This document shows, piece after piece, positions 9,887-19,700 of a DNA stretch of 44,101 nt. Position 1 is the first letter of the stretch; each line of letters opens with the position of its first letter. Under the pieces are notes generated by a model. It worked only from the letters and a program-made list of their open reading frames with translations. It ran no database searches and was not told where the DNA came from. A program made the translations under genes and the position numbers. This DNA is from a virus: positions 1 through 44,101 of IMG/VR virus record IMGVR_UViG_3300031578_000105; one strand, given 5' to 3'.

Positions 9887-11065
9887 TTATTCTGGTGAAT
9901 ATGTTAATTCACAAATTTCTCCTTTATTTGGACTATGTAAAGATAATACACCAGATCTTTTAGAACCAACAAATTTGTTATGATAATGCCAATAGTCTGT
10001 ACGTGAAAGACTTGGTAATATTTTTAACATAAATCCTGTATTCTCATGTTCAGTAATATATTCTATTTTCTTTTTGTGATGAAGATGTCCTGTAAATAAT
10101 GTTCTATGGAATGTTTTACCCCACTCTCTAGGGTACTCCATGGAATATAACATTAATGAATTTTTAGTATTAACATCACCATGTTCAAAAGCAAAGAAAT
10201 TATTTTCATATACATATACTTTTCTTTCTAAATATACTACATCCCAAAGTATTTTATTATTGTCAAAACATTTAGACAAAGCATGCGCTAAATGAAATGA
10301 TGATAATCTATCATGATTACCTGGTATATATACAATTTGTAATTCATCACAAAATTGTTTTAAATAATTGATACTCCATTGTAATGCATCAAATGCTTGC
10401 ATATAAGCTTCTGTAGCTGTCTTACAGTTATCCAATGGTGTTCCACTAGTGGTACTACCACTCCATGTATCCATATTAATTACATCTCCTCCTACAACGT
10501 AATACAATTTTTCTAAGTGATGTGATGAAGATGCTCTTTGAATTAAATCTTTAATTGTTTCCTCAAAACATTTATCAATAGTATCATTACCTTCTTTACC
10601 AAAATGTATATCCTGTAATGACAAAACTCCAGCTGTTTTAATTTTACCTGGAGTTTCTATTCTTTTTACTTCTTTGTATGGTTTTGGTTTAAAACTTCTT
10701 AATAACTCATCAACATTTTCTATTTCATTGTCTTTTAATCTGGTCACCATTGCAGAAACTCTCCAATGATCTCCCATTTGTTTATTCCAATAACTAGATA
10801 ATTTCCATTGCGTAATATCAATGTTTAATATATCAATTATTTCTTCTGGTGATTTAGGTTCTGAAGAAGATATAGTTTCTAATCTTGCTTCTCCTTTTTC
10901 TAAGTTACATTCATATGACGTCTCTGATCCCATGAGTTGTTCAGCTTTTATAATATCTTTAAGCCTATCATAATCTTCTACTGTTAAATTTAACTTTTCT
11001 GCACAGTAATCAGAACTTTTTTTCCATCTAAGTGATACTTTAATTTTTTCAAATAGTGAATCCAT
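9887..11065 (-). CDS. Metallophosphoesterase (calcineurin-like)
   Basis: A 392-aa protein with the full set of calcineurin-like metallophosphoesterase motifs: QDIHFG near residue 153 (D-x-H), GGDVIN near 192, PGNHDR near 248, HGD near 297 and GHLHH near 324. These ligands hold a two-metal centre that hydrolyses phosphate esters, and all expected residues are present. The first 110 residues form a helical, charged domain before the catalytic part and may bind DNA or a partner protein. A metallophosphatase is one of the recurrent genes of crAss-like phages. Its substrate is unknown. Here it sits between adhesin genes and tail-ring genes, so it could be virion-packaged. A terminator and then a promoter-like element precede it, so it begins a transcription unit. 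Confidence 0.88.
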   Translation of the reverse strand: MDSLFEKIKVSLRWKKSSDYCAEKLNLTVEDYDRLKDIIKAEQLMGSETSYECNLEKGEARLETISSSEPKSPEEIIDILNIDITQWKLSSYWNKQMGDHWRVSAMVTRLKDNEIENVDELLRSFKPKPYKEVKRIETPGKIKTAGVLSLQDIHFGKEGNDTIDKCFEETIKDLIQRASSSHHLEKLYYVVGGDVINMDTWSGSTTSGTPLDNCKTATEAYMQAFDALQWSINYLKQFCDELQIVYIPGNHDRLSSFHLAHALSKCFDNNKILWDVVYLERKVYVYENNFFAFEHGDVNTKNSLMLYSMEYPREWGKTFHRTLFTGHLHHKKKIEYITEHENTGFMLKILPSLSRTDYWHYHNKFVGSKRSGVLSLHSPNKGEICELTYSPE

Positions 11066-11085
11066 TTATAATAATTTTTGATTAA

Positions 11086-11100
11086 TATATTACAAAGATA
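11086..11100 (-). promoter_or_regulatory. Candidate leftward promoter (TATCTTTG TAATATA)
   Basis: The minus strand reads TATCTTTGTAATATA, an exact match to the Bacteroidetes -7 box pattern TAnnTTTG. The same 15 bases recur at 41998-42012. It lies between the terminator hairpin at 11126-11145 and the metallophosphoesterase ATG at 11065, exactly where a new leftward transcript should start. Confidence 0.55.
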
Positions 11101-11111
11101 TAATATTTTTT

Positions 11112-11145
11112 AATATAAAAGAAAAGATCCTGTTTTCACAGGATC
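11112..11145 (-). terminator. Rho-independent terminator for the leftward 184-aa/1220-aa gene unit
   Basis: An 8-bp perfect stem (11126-11133 pairs with 11138-11145, loop 11134-11137) is followed on the minus strand by a T-rich tract (TTTTCTTTT, 11117-11125). It lies about 45 bases past the stop of the 184-aa gene. Confidence 0.85.
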
Positions 11146-11189
11146 CCCTCAGCAAACAAGCAATGAAACCAAGAAACATTACTCTTTCG

Positions 11190-11744
11190 CTATATAGTTG
11201 TTGTACAATATGTTTCTACAGATCCGTATAGTGTTCCACCTACATTAGAATCTACTTGAAATTTATAAGATGTATTAGGTATTAAACCTGTTACAGTAAA
11301 TGTTACTGTTGTACTAGCAATACCTGTACCACCTGGTGCTGCAGTATAAGCTGCTGCTGTTGCTAATTTATATTTTACATTTAAAGTTGTTGCTGTTAAA
11401 GGTACGCCAGCCCATCCTAAAGTTACTGTTGTAGATGTCTTACTAATAATATATAAATATTGTACTGATTTAGTTGCAGCATCTGGATCTTTTAGAAATA
11501 GAGCTACTCTTTGCATTATTGCGGATAGTCTTTCTCCTTTAGCTATTGTAAAAATATTATTATTAGTATCTTTAACTTCAATAGTATCTTGACACCAAGT
11601 AATACATTCCATACATAAACATTCTGCACAATTTTCAACATTAACACCGGTACATTGTGAATATGCACAAGGTGTAGTTAGAGCTGTATCTTTACATGCA
11701 CAAGGTGTTGATTTACAATTACTAGAATTACAATTACATCCCAT
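11190..11744 (-). CDS. Cys-rich fibronectin III tail/head fibre protein
   Basis: A 184-aa protein with two parts. The first 60 residues are extremely Cys-rich (MGCNCNSSNCKSTPCACKD and onward), ending in a helical phrase GERLSAIMQRVALFL. That phrase resembles the GDTISDVIAKL helix of the neighbouring 1220-aa protein, suggesting a shared virion-docking region. Residues about 93-184 form one fibronectin type III domain, with TVTLGWAGVPL, ATAAAYTAAPGGT and the closing phrase TVTGLIPNTSYKFQVDSNVGG. FN3 domains on phage particles usually bind surface carbohydrate. The gene ends with TAG, evidence that TAG is a true stop here. A terminator follows, and only 18 bases separate it from the 1220-aa gene upstream. 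Confidence 0.7.
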   Translation of the reverse strand: MGCNCNSSNCKSTPCACKDTALTTPCAYSQCTGVNVENCAECLCMECITWCQDTIEVKDTNNNIFTIAKGERLSAIMQRVALFLKDPDAATKSVQYLYIISKTSTTVTLGWAGVPLTATTLNVKYKLATAAAYTAAPGGTGIASTTVTFTVTGLIPNTSYKFQVDSNVGGTLYGSVETYCTTTI

Positions 11745-11762
11745 TTTATTTTATTTTATTTA

Positions 11763-14700
11763 TTAACATATTGTTGCATTTTTCCAATAAGGATATGTTC
11801 TAGAATATTGAGCTACAGGTTGACCTACACTTCCAGTACTTCTAGCATACCATCTATTATGAATTAGTTCTAACCTATAGTCTTGATCTATTGCACCTTG
11901 AGAAGTTGTATAACATCTAACTAATCCATCAAATTGAATTCCTGTTGAGTTATATAAAGCTGTTGTTGTACTACCAGCATTAGTACATGCTCCTGTAGAA
12001 GTATTATCAAGAATATCTGCTACTCCATACACAACTAACTCTCCTCCCATTTGTGATGATGTTCCTACAACAGGGCATACATTTGCGTCAGCAGCTTGAT
12101 CTATACAAGTTAACTTTTTTAATTCACTTGTAAATGGATCATTCAAGTTACCAGCAAAAGGGAAATATTTATCCATATAAGGTACAACTTGAATATTTAA
12201 ATCTGATAGTGGTGCTATGTTATTAACATTATCAGTAATGACAGTTGCATTATAAGGGTTAGCATTTGTAATTAAATTATCTTTCCAATTAGTAATATTT
12301 TCTACATTTAAATAGTTGGCAGTAAATCTATAAGCATTATATTCATTTTCAACTAATGCTGCCGTTGTAGCATTATTTGTAGCATTTATAGCTAATATTA
12401 ATTGTCTTATTAAAGCTTTATCAGTTCCATCTGTACCATCATGATAACCAGCTGAAGCATCAGTTTCTTTTGCTATTACATAATGACCATCAAGTCTGAA
12501 TATTGCATTATTAAGAATTGGGTAAGTTGTGTTAAGTATTACCCTATCTAAACCTGCCCATGTAGATGGCCCCTTAAACGTTCCTGCATCCCCTGCAGTA
12601 TTTCTATTATTATCTACAAGAATATTCATACTATCATCATAATCAGCTTTAAATCTATTAGTTGGAGCATTTGGTGCATCTGATGCAGATGCTGTAGTAT
12701 ATAAACCTAAAGATTTATATTTTGATGATGTACAAGACTCTTGAAATGCTTGATTAGTAAATGAGAATATCATAACGTGTTTTGCAAGTGTAGATGGAAG
12801 ATTATTCCACCAACCAGTTGGTGAAGTAGAAGATGTATATATTTGTTGAACAGTTTCCCAACCAGCTGTTAATGTAGTACCATCTCCTCTTAGAGCTATT
12901 ATCTTATGATGAGATAAATATGCACTAGCACTTCCAGATGGTATTTTTGCAATATCAAAACCACAATTATTTACAGGAAGTATATATAATTTACCATTGT
13001 AACTACCACATCTTGTGTTAATATTACTATGAACTGCCGTCATTGCATTTTTAATTGCAACACCTTCAGCTAGAGTATAACTATCTGTATCTATAAATAC
13101 TACAATATCAGTATCCATATGTTCTGGATAAAATCCTCTTGTGAATGAATTTATATAATTACCACTATTTTTAGCTCCTATAGTTAATTTAGTAGATGCA
13201 GAATCTGTACTTGTAAATTGACCTGATGGTAAAGGAGAATAATTAAATTGTTGTGTCTGATTGAAGAGAATATTTGGTGTATATGTTACTATTCCGTATG
13301 ATGCAGAAGTATTTGTATATATTAAACTATTAGCAGAAACCGCATTACCATAAGCAATTTGATAATTGTAATTTGTAATAAATGAAGTTTCTGCAGTTGA
13401 TTTAGGACAGTATGTTGTCCATCCTTGTTGACTTATATTAATTTCGTCACCTACACAAGAAAAATATACTTGTGGAACAAGATTATTAAGAGTTCCATTA
13501 GTGTCAACTTCTGTATATACATAACTTGGTATACCTGTTGTATTAGTTATAGCATCAATATATCTCCATCCATCTCCAAGTGTTGTACTAGTATTTATAG
13601 GAGCGGTTGTTTTATTATTTGTTAGTAATGATTTTGCCGGATTATTATAATCAATTGAAACACCATTTGCATTTATTTTTCCTATAGCACATGGTGTTAA
13701 TGATTGTGACCATATAGTATTGTTTTTTAAAACTCCAGAAACTGTTCCATCTACAGTTGTATATCCAGCTATATAAATGTCTCCCATACTTACACCAGGA
13801 TTTAATACATTATCACAAAGAATTGTTGTAAATGATCCTGATGTAGAATATTGTAAATCAGTAGGTGTTGTTTTATATGCTGCATGTAATACTACATTAT
13901 CTACACAAGCTCCTGCTCCTTGTGTATAAAATGATTGTTGTGGACACACATGGTCAAAAATATTTTCTTGAGTTAATCCATAACTTATTTGAATTATATA
14001 TGAAGATCCTTGTAAAAGGTTTGTAAAACTTCCTGTCCATGCAGAACCTGGATTAGCTTTAATTTGACTTACAATTACAGATCCTTTAGCATTTAATAAT
14101 TGTATTTCTGCTGAATATTCTGCTGATAGATATTGAGCATTTACTGTCCATGATATAGATGTTAATCCAGGAGTTCCTAATATTAAAAGTGGACAAATAT
14201 TATTGCTTTTTACAGTTTTAACTATAGTATTAGCACATTCTGTTCCTTGACCATTTGTAAAGCAATATTGAACTTGAGTCTCAAAAAACTCACTTGCTGG
14301 ATTTAATGAAGATATTGCAAGTTGTGTACCTAATACACTATGTTGTAATTGATGTATTTGTTTGTAAAATATTTGTGAACTTCCATATGAGTCAGTTACT
14401 GTAATTTTAGATCCTTGTGATCTATCACAATCATAAAAAGTTGATGGAATAGTACATGAACTAAAATTAATATTTAGTGAAGCTGTATTTCCTGGCTCAC
14501 CAATTGCATTTACAAAAACCCCATAAACAATATCCTTACATGCGGTTGGTATAACATCAGCAATTAATGATTGAACTGCCGCTCTCATATCATTAATAAC
14601 TATCCATGCATTTGTAAATGATTGAGCTAAATTAGAAGGAGAATTCATAAAACCATTATATGTACTTAAAGTTCCAGGTCCATTTAATCTTTTTGAACTA

Positions 14701-15425
14701 GCCATTGATGCACCTTGATAACCTATTGAAGCTGCTAGATCAGCTTGGGGTCCTGTACTTGATTGTAATCCACAAAATGCTCTTTCAACTTGTGTTAGTG
14801 CTGTACTTAAATCTGTTAGTCGTCCTGGTGTTCCTACACATGTAGTTAATATTTGTTTTTCTGTAGGATTTATTTTTCTTCTTTTTTCTGTATTTTCTAA
14901 TGAAACAATTCTTCCTTCATGATTTCCTACTTGTCCTTGTAAAGTTGTTACAGCATTTATTGTCTCTACTAGTCTTGTTCCTAGTAATGTTCCATATTTT
15001 TGTAAAGGTAATGCTCTAACTATTGATGCTGTATTTGGATCTTGATATTGTAATACATCTGGTAATAAAACCGGTGTATTTAAAACATCTTCTGAACCAA
15101 ATGTAGATTGATTTAATTTACGTGCTTGAACTATATTCTCTATTATAAGATTAGTTAGATCTGTTTGATTATTTACACTACGTGCTGCTTGACCTTCACT
15201 ATTTTCAAGACCTTTTTGATCTACTCTAGCCATCATCATAGTATTATTATTTCCGCCTGGTGCACGAGAAAGTTCTGATAATTCTTCACATAGTTTAGCA
15301 ATTACATCACTTATTGTATCTCCTTTACATAGATCAATACAAGGAAGATCTGGACCTTGCCAAATCACACAATTGGATGAAATATTATCACACCCTCCTG
15401 TTTTATTAGAGTTCAAAGGAATCAT
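11763..15425 (-). CDS. Large virion adhesin/fibre with vWA-like region (1220 aa)
   Basis: The N-terminus carries the phrase SNCVIWQGPDLPCIDLCKGD followed by ISDVIAKLCEELSE, which I recognise as an attachment region of fibre proteins in crAss-like and other Bacteroidetes phages. Residues about 60-300 are helical, with a short coiled coil around LQGQVGNHEGRIVSLENTEK. From about 310 onward the protein is beta-rich, Ser/Thr/Asn-rich and adhesin-like, with Ig/FN3-type stretches. At about 770-1080 there is a vWA-like pattern: TDIVVFIDTDSYT resembles a DxSxS strand, and HVMIFSFTNQAF the later core strand. The C-terminus ends KNATIC. It is the first gene after the promoter-like element at 15451-15467 and shares a terminator with the 184-aa gene. 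Receptor binding is inferred from architecture, and the receptor is unknown. Confidence 0.7.
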   Translation of the reverse strand: MIPLNSNKTGGCDNISSNCVIWQGPDLPCIDLCKGDTISDVIAKLCEELSELSRAPGGNNNTMMMARVDQKGLENSEGQAARSVNNQTDLTNLIIENIVQARKLNQSTFGSEDVLNTPVLLPDVLQYQDPNTASIVRALPLQKYGTLLGTRLVETINAVTTLQGQVGNHEGRIVSLENTEKRRKINPTEKQILTTCVGTPGRLTDLSTALTQVERAFCGLQSSTGPQADLAASIGYQGASMASSKRLNGPGTLSTYNGFMNSPSNLAQSFTNAWIVINDMRAAVQSLIADVIPTACKDIVYGVFVNAIGEPGNTASLNINFSSCTIPSTFYDCDRSQGSKITVTDSYGSSQIFYKQIHQLQHSVLGTQLAISSLNPASEFFETQVQYCFTNGQGTECANTIVKTVKSNNICPLLILGTPGLTSISWTVNAQYLSAEYSAEIQLLNAKGSVIVSQIKANPGSAWTGSFTNLLQGSSYIIQISYGLTQENIFDHVCPQQSFYTQGAGACVDNVVLHAAYKTTPTDLQYSTSGSFTTILCDNVLNPGVSMGDIYIAGYTTVDGTVSGVLKNNTIWSQSLTPCAIGKINANGVSIDYNNPAKSLLTNNKTTAPINTSTTLGDGWRYIDAITNTTGIPSYVYTEVDTNGTLNNLVPQVYFSCVGDEINISQQGWTTYCPKSTAETSFITNYNYQIAYGNAVSANSLIYTNTSASYGIVTYTPNILFNQTQQFNYSPLPSGQFTSTDSASTKLTIGAKNSGNYINSFTRGFYPEHMDTDIVVFIDTDSYTLAEGVAIKNAMTAVHSNINTRCGSYNGKLYILPVNNCGFDIAKIPSGSASAYLSHHKIIALRGDGTTLTAGWETVQQIYTSSTSPTGWWNNLPSTLAKHVMIFSFTNQAFQESCTSSKYKSLGLYTTASASDAPNAPTNRFKADYDDSMNILVDNNRNTAGDAGTFKGPSTWAGLDRVILNTTYPILNNAIFRLDGHYVIAKETDASAGYHDGTDGTDKALIRQLILAINATNNATTAALVENEYNAYRFTANYLNVENITNWKDNLITNANPYNATVITDNVNNIAPLSDLNIQVVPYMDKYFPFAGNLNDPFTSELKKLTCIDQAADANVCPVVGTSSQMGGELVVYGVADILDNTSTGACTNAGSTTTALYNSTGIQFDGLVRCYTTSQGAIDQDYRLELIHNRWYARSTGSVGQPVAQYSRTYPYWKNATIC

Positions 15426-15450
15426 AGTTTATATTTATTATTGCTATACA

Positions 15451-15467
15451 TTATAATATACAAAGTA
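15451..15467 (-). promoter_or_regulatory. Candidate leftward promoter (TACTTTG TATATTATAA)
   Basis: The minus strand reads TACTTTGTATATTATAA, sharing CTTTGTA and the TATATTA extension with the other leftward elements but lacking one base of the TAnnTTTG box. It lies about 26-42 bases before the ATG at 15425, in the only gap of notable size between the protease and the 1220-aa adhesin. Confidence 0.45.
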
Positions 15468-15512
15468 TTTATTGTTTTTACAATTATTTTTTAATTAAAT
15501 TTATTATATTTT

Positions 15513-16784
15513 TTAAGGTATACAAGGATCACTCAATGTGGTTAGTCCAACCTGCCAGTATGTATCACTATTACAATTTAACGTTTTATTTGGACTACCA
15601 TTTGATGTAGTTTTATATTCTATTGAGTTAGGATCAACATAATCTGTAGTACCAAGGATACCATCCCAAGCCTCTATGCCAATCTGAGATGCAACGTCAT
15701 CTATCCTATTTGCATGCGCATTAAAATAAGGCCCACCAATAACTTGTTTTAAACTACCGGCAAATACCAATCCAATTATTTTTCTAACACCACCATAATC
15801 AGCTATTAATGCTGATCCAGAATCACCTCCCATTACAGGGTCTTGACATATGGCGAATGTAGGAATAGGATATGAAGAACCACCAAAAGTGCCTGCTACT
15901 TTCACGTAAGTAATTTGATTTTGCATCTCAACTGTAGTGGGAACACCTTGTTTCATATAATCAATATAAAAAGTAGCTCCAATAGCCCACACTCTCAAGT
16001 CACAATTATCCAATCCACCTTTTGGACCTGAGGTTCTACCAGAACTATATAACACTGGGTTAGTAGTCAGTAAATTATCCAAGTCTGCTGTCGTTGCAAA
16101 AGGTAAGGGATCTGTGTATGCCTCTCCAATTTGCTCCACAGATGTAGCGTCAACATCACTTTGGTTTATTGAAAATATTGAACAATCAACTTGATTAGGA
16201 GAAGATGCTGTTATAGGTACATATCTTAGTACTTTACCTATAATATCCCCACTAACAACTGGAATCTCCCCATTCTGATATACACTATCTATTGGAGTAT
16301 ACTCATTTTTTATAGGTGGGGCTAAATTTCTTTCATCTGTATAAAACGCATCCTGAATCAAAACGTGGTTATTTGATACACCAACTATAGCCCCACTGTC
16401 AGTGTGTTTAGCTATAAATCCAAATGTGCCCACCATACCAATCATATTAGTTGAAGTAACTGATAATCCACCTTTCAGTGGTCTTACCACACCTCTATTT
16501 CCAACTCCATTACTACTACTAGAAGTGCAATCACACGCTATTAGTTCGGCTTTACCCATAACAAATACATCTGTTTTTATATCTGTACTATCAATAGTTA
16601 TTATATTTGGAATAATTTCTTCAGTGGATAATTCTGATAATGGTTTTTTCTCTTCAACTCCATAAATTATAGCTAGTTCGCCAGTTGGAGTGCCATTAGT
16701 AGTTTTACGCCCATAAGCTATGTAGTTTACACCAGCACCAGCCTCTTTAAACAGTTCTTTTATTTTTATTTTTATATCTTCCAT
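15513..16784 (-). CDS. Trypsin-like serine protease (PA clan, NAL1-like bacterial type)
   Basis: A 423-aa protein with a full chymotrypsin-type triad: His in SNNHVL (about residue 140), Asp in QVDCSIF (about 200) and Ser in GGDSGSAL (about 322). The first 90 residues contain TGELAIIYGVEEKKPLSEL and then EEIIPNIITI, a prodomain-like region I recognise from stand-alone bacterial trypsin-like proteases related to plant NAL1. There is no signal peptide. It lies 2 bases downstream of the 3043-aa adhesin and just upstream of the 1220-aa adhesin, so it is probably made with virion adhesins and could process them or cut host surface proteins. Base composition looks richer in G+C than its neighbours (about 34-42% in two stretches counted by eye), consistent with transfer from a bacterium. 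The peptidase call is firm; the role is inferred. Confidence 0.88.
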   Translation of the reverse strand: MEDIKIKIKELFKEAGAGVNYIAYGRKTTNGTPTGELAIIYGVEEKKPLSELSTEEIIPNIITIDSTDIKTDVFVMGKAELIACDCTSSSSNGVGNRGVVRPLKGGLSVTSTNMIGMVGTFGFIAKHTDSGAIVGVSNNHVLIQDAFYTDERNLAPPIKNEYTPIDSVYQNGEIPVVSGDIIGKVLRYVPITASSPNQVDCSIFSINQSDVDATSVEQIGEAYTDPLPFATTADLDNLLTTNPVLYSSGRTSGPKGGLDNCDLRVWAIGATFYIDYMKQGVPTTVEMQNQITYVKVAGTFGGSSYPIPTFAICQDPVMGGDSGSALIADYGGVRKIIGLVFAGSLKQVIGGPYFNAHANRIDDVASQIGIEAWDGILGTTDYVDPNSIEYKTTSNGSPNKTLNCNSDTYWQVGLTTLSDPCIP

Positions 16785-16786
16785 AA

Positions 16787-19700
16787 TTATAGTTTGTTAA
16801 ATTTAGTCCATATTGTATTTACAATATAAGTACAAGAACCATCATCACAACATGCTAAGGGATCCTGATTAGTTGCAGTAGGATCTGTACATCCCCAAGT
16901 ATAACAACAACTTCCGTCATCAGTAATAGCTGTCACATCATAGTTACAAGCAGTTGGATCCGTACAGCCAACACCACAGTTATTACTAAAGTATTGTTGT
17001 GAGTTTATTTGGCCATTAGCTACTGTCCAATTAGCAGTAGAGTAAGCAACATCATCTACATGTATACAAGTTAGATTAGGGTTATTGGTACTTTTAAAGG
17101 GTATTCCTGACCAATACGCTTGAGGAACAAAGTTGTAGTTATTGCCATTTCTTACATCCAAGTATGTGAGTTGATTATTTTTACAAATCAATTGAGTCAT
17201 AGAAGTACAATAACTTACATCCAAGCTGGTGATTTGATTATCATTACACACCAAATAAAGTATACCAGTATTATACTGTACATCAAGGCTGGTGAGTTGA
17301 TTCTCACTACAAATAAAAAGCGCTAAAGCAGTATTTTGACTTAAATCTAGGCTTTGGAGTTGATTAACATGACACCAGAAAACAAATAAAGCAGTATTTT
17401 GACTTACATTAAGACTTGTGAGTTGATTAAAAGAACAAATGAATTCAGTTAAAGCAGTATTAGTGCTTACATCAAGGCTTTGGAGTTGATTATTATCACA
17501 CCAAAACTTAGTTAAAGCAGTAAGACCACTTAGATTAAGGCTGGTGAGTTGATTACCATTTAACAACACCCGAATTAAAGCAGTATTTTGACTTAGATCT
17601 ACGCTGGTGATTTGATTATCATAACAATCCAAATATTTTAAAGCAGTGAAACACTCTATACCTTGCAAACTGCTAATATTTTTAGAAAATAAATCAGTTA
17701 GATACGTAATAGTGTTAACTTTACATATCTCAATTTGATCAAAGTTACCATCATTGTTCGCATCCACAAAATCACCTGCAGTAATGTTACATGTTGATAT
17801 AGGTGTACCTCCCATATACCAACAAGAGTGGTTTATTAAAGCATTTCTAAAGTTTATATCTGGGATAGTGCAATATGCAATTCCACTGCATAAATTAATA
17901 TCATGTATTATAGTCGGAGAAGGATCATAATTCGCGTAGCAAGGATCACCACACCCATATGTAAAAGAAATAGGATCATAAGTACATGAGCCATCATCAC
18001 AAGTTGCTGATGAGTTATAATTGTTTGCTGTAACATTTGTACAACCTAAAAGACCAGAACAAGATCCATCATCACAAGTAGCTAATGGGTTATAATTACA
18101 TGCTGTAACATCTGTACAACCATCTGGATAAGTACAAGATCCATCATCACATGTTGCTGCTACTACATAGTTACATGCTGTAGCATCTGTACAACCATAA
18201 ACTGTATTACAAGATCCATCATCATAAGTAGCTAAAGGATCATAATTACAAGCTGCAGGATCCATACAACCACAGAGTGGATTACAGTTATTACTAAAGA
18301 AGTGTTGTGAGTCAAAAGCAAAATAATTAGGGTCTGTCCAATTAGCAGTTGACCAAGTGGCATCATCTACACTTATACAAGTTAGATTAGGGTTGCCATA
18401 AGCATAAAAATTTGAAAAGTTGGTATTATTGCCATTTCTTACATCAAGGCTAGTGAGTTGATTATAACCACAATGCAAAGTAGTTAAAGCAGTATTTTGA
18501 CTTACATCTAAGCTGGTGAGTTGATTATCCCAACAATACAAAGTAGTTAAAGCAGTATTTTGACTTAGATTAAGGCTGGTGAGTTGATTTTGATAACAAA
18601 TCAAATAAGTTAAAGCAGTAAAAGCTTCTATTCCTGTTAAATCAGCAATATTTTGACTATTTACATCTAAAGAAGTTACAGTATTAAGAACTGTAGTAAG
18701 AACATATTCACCACTAGTGCTTGATGCTCCATTATAATCTACCCAGTCATTAGTAGTAATCGTTGTAGTGGCTACAAGTGCTGCTCTAAAGTTTGCGTCT
18801 GGGATATAAGTTAAACCTGAAAGAGGTATATAACAACTACCATCATCAGTATTGGCAGCAAAACTATAATTAGGTGATAAAGGATCTGTACAACCGCCAA
18901 CAATATTTATTAATACAAATGCTGAGTCAGTAACTGTACAACCATTACAGTCAGTAACAGTTACAGCAATAGGTCCTAAAGATAAACCTGTTGCAGGATT
19001 AGTTGTTTGTGCAAGAGCATCTGACCATACATAAGTATAAGGAGCCGTTCCTCCAGTAACTGTTGCAAGTACTGCACCATTGGCGTTTCCTGGGGTAGCG
19101 TCTCTAACTTCTAATGATATTGATAGTTGAGTAGGTTGAATAATTGTTACGGATCCAGTCGTAGTACAAACAGAAGTTGTAGGGTCTCCAACAGTGCCTG
19201 GGTTACTGTAAATTGTATAAGTATAAGTTCCAGCAGCTAAACCAACAGCTGTAGAAGAAGTTTGCCCATCTGACCATAACCAGTAGTCATTACCAAATGA
19301 ACTTACAACGTAAGCAGTTGCAGAACCATCAAAAGCACCAAAACAACTTACATGATTATTTACTTGAACTGTTGATCCATAACAACTATTTGATCCATCA
19401 CAAGGCAATATAGTAATTGTTGAAGTTTGAGTAGTTGCACACTGCCCTGCATCAGGAGTAAATGTGTAAGTAGTACTTGTACCAGGTAATGCTGTATTAT
19501 TATAAGCAGGTGACCAAGTTCCTGTAATTCCATTGTTACTTGTAGTTGGAAGTGATAGAGGATATTGGTAGCATACATCAGTATAGAAAGTAAAGTCTGG
19601 AGTAATAACTAGAGTAACTGTTATTGTTACTGTTGTTATACAATTGTTGCTATTCATATAGGTAATAACACTTGTACCAGCACTAACTCCTGTTACTACA

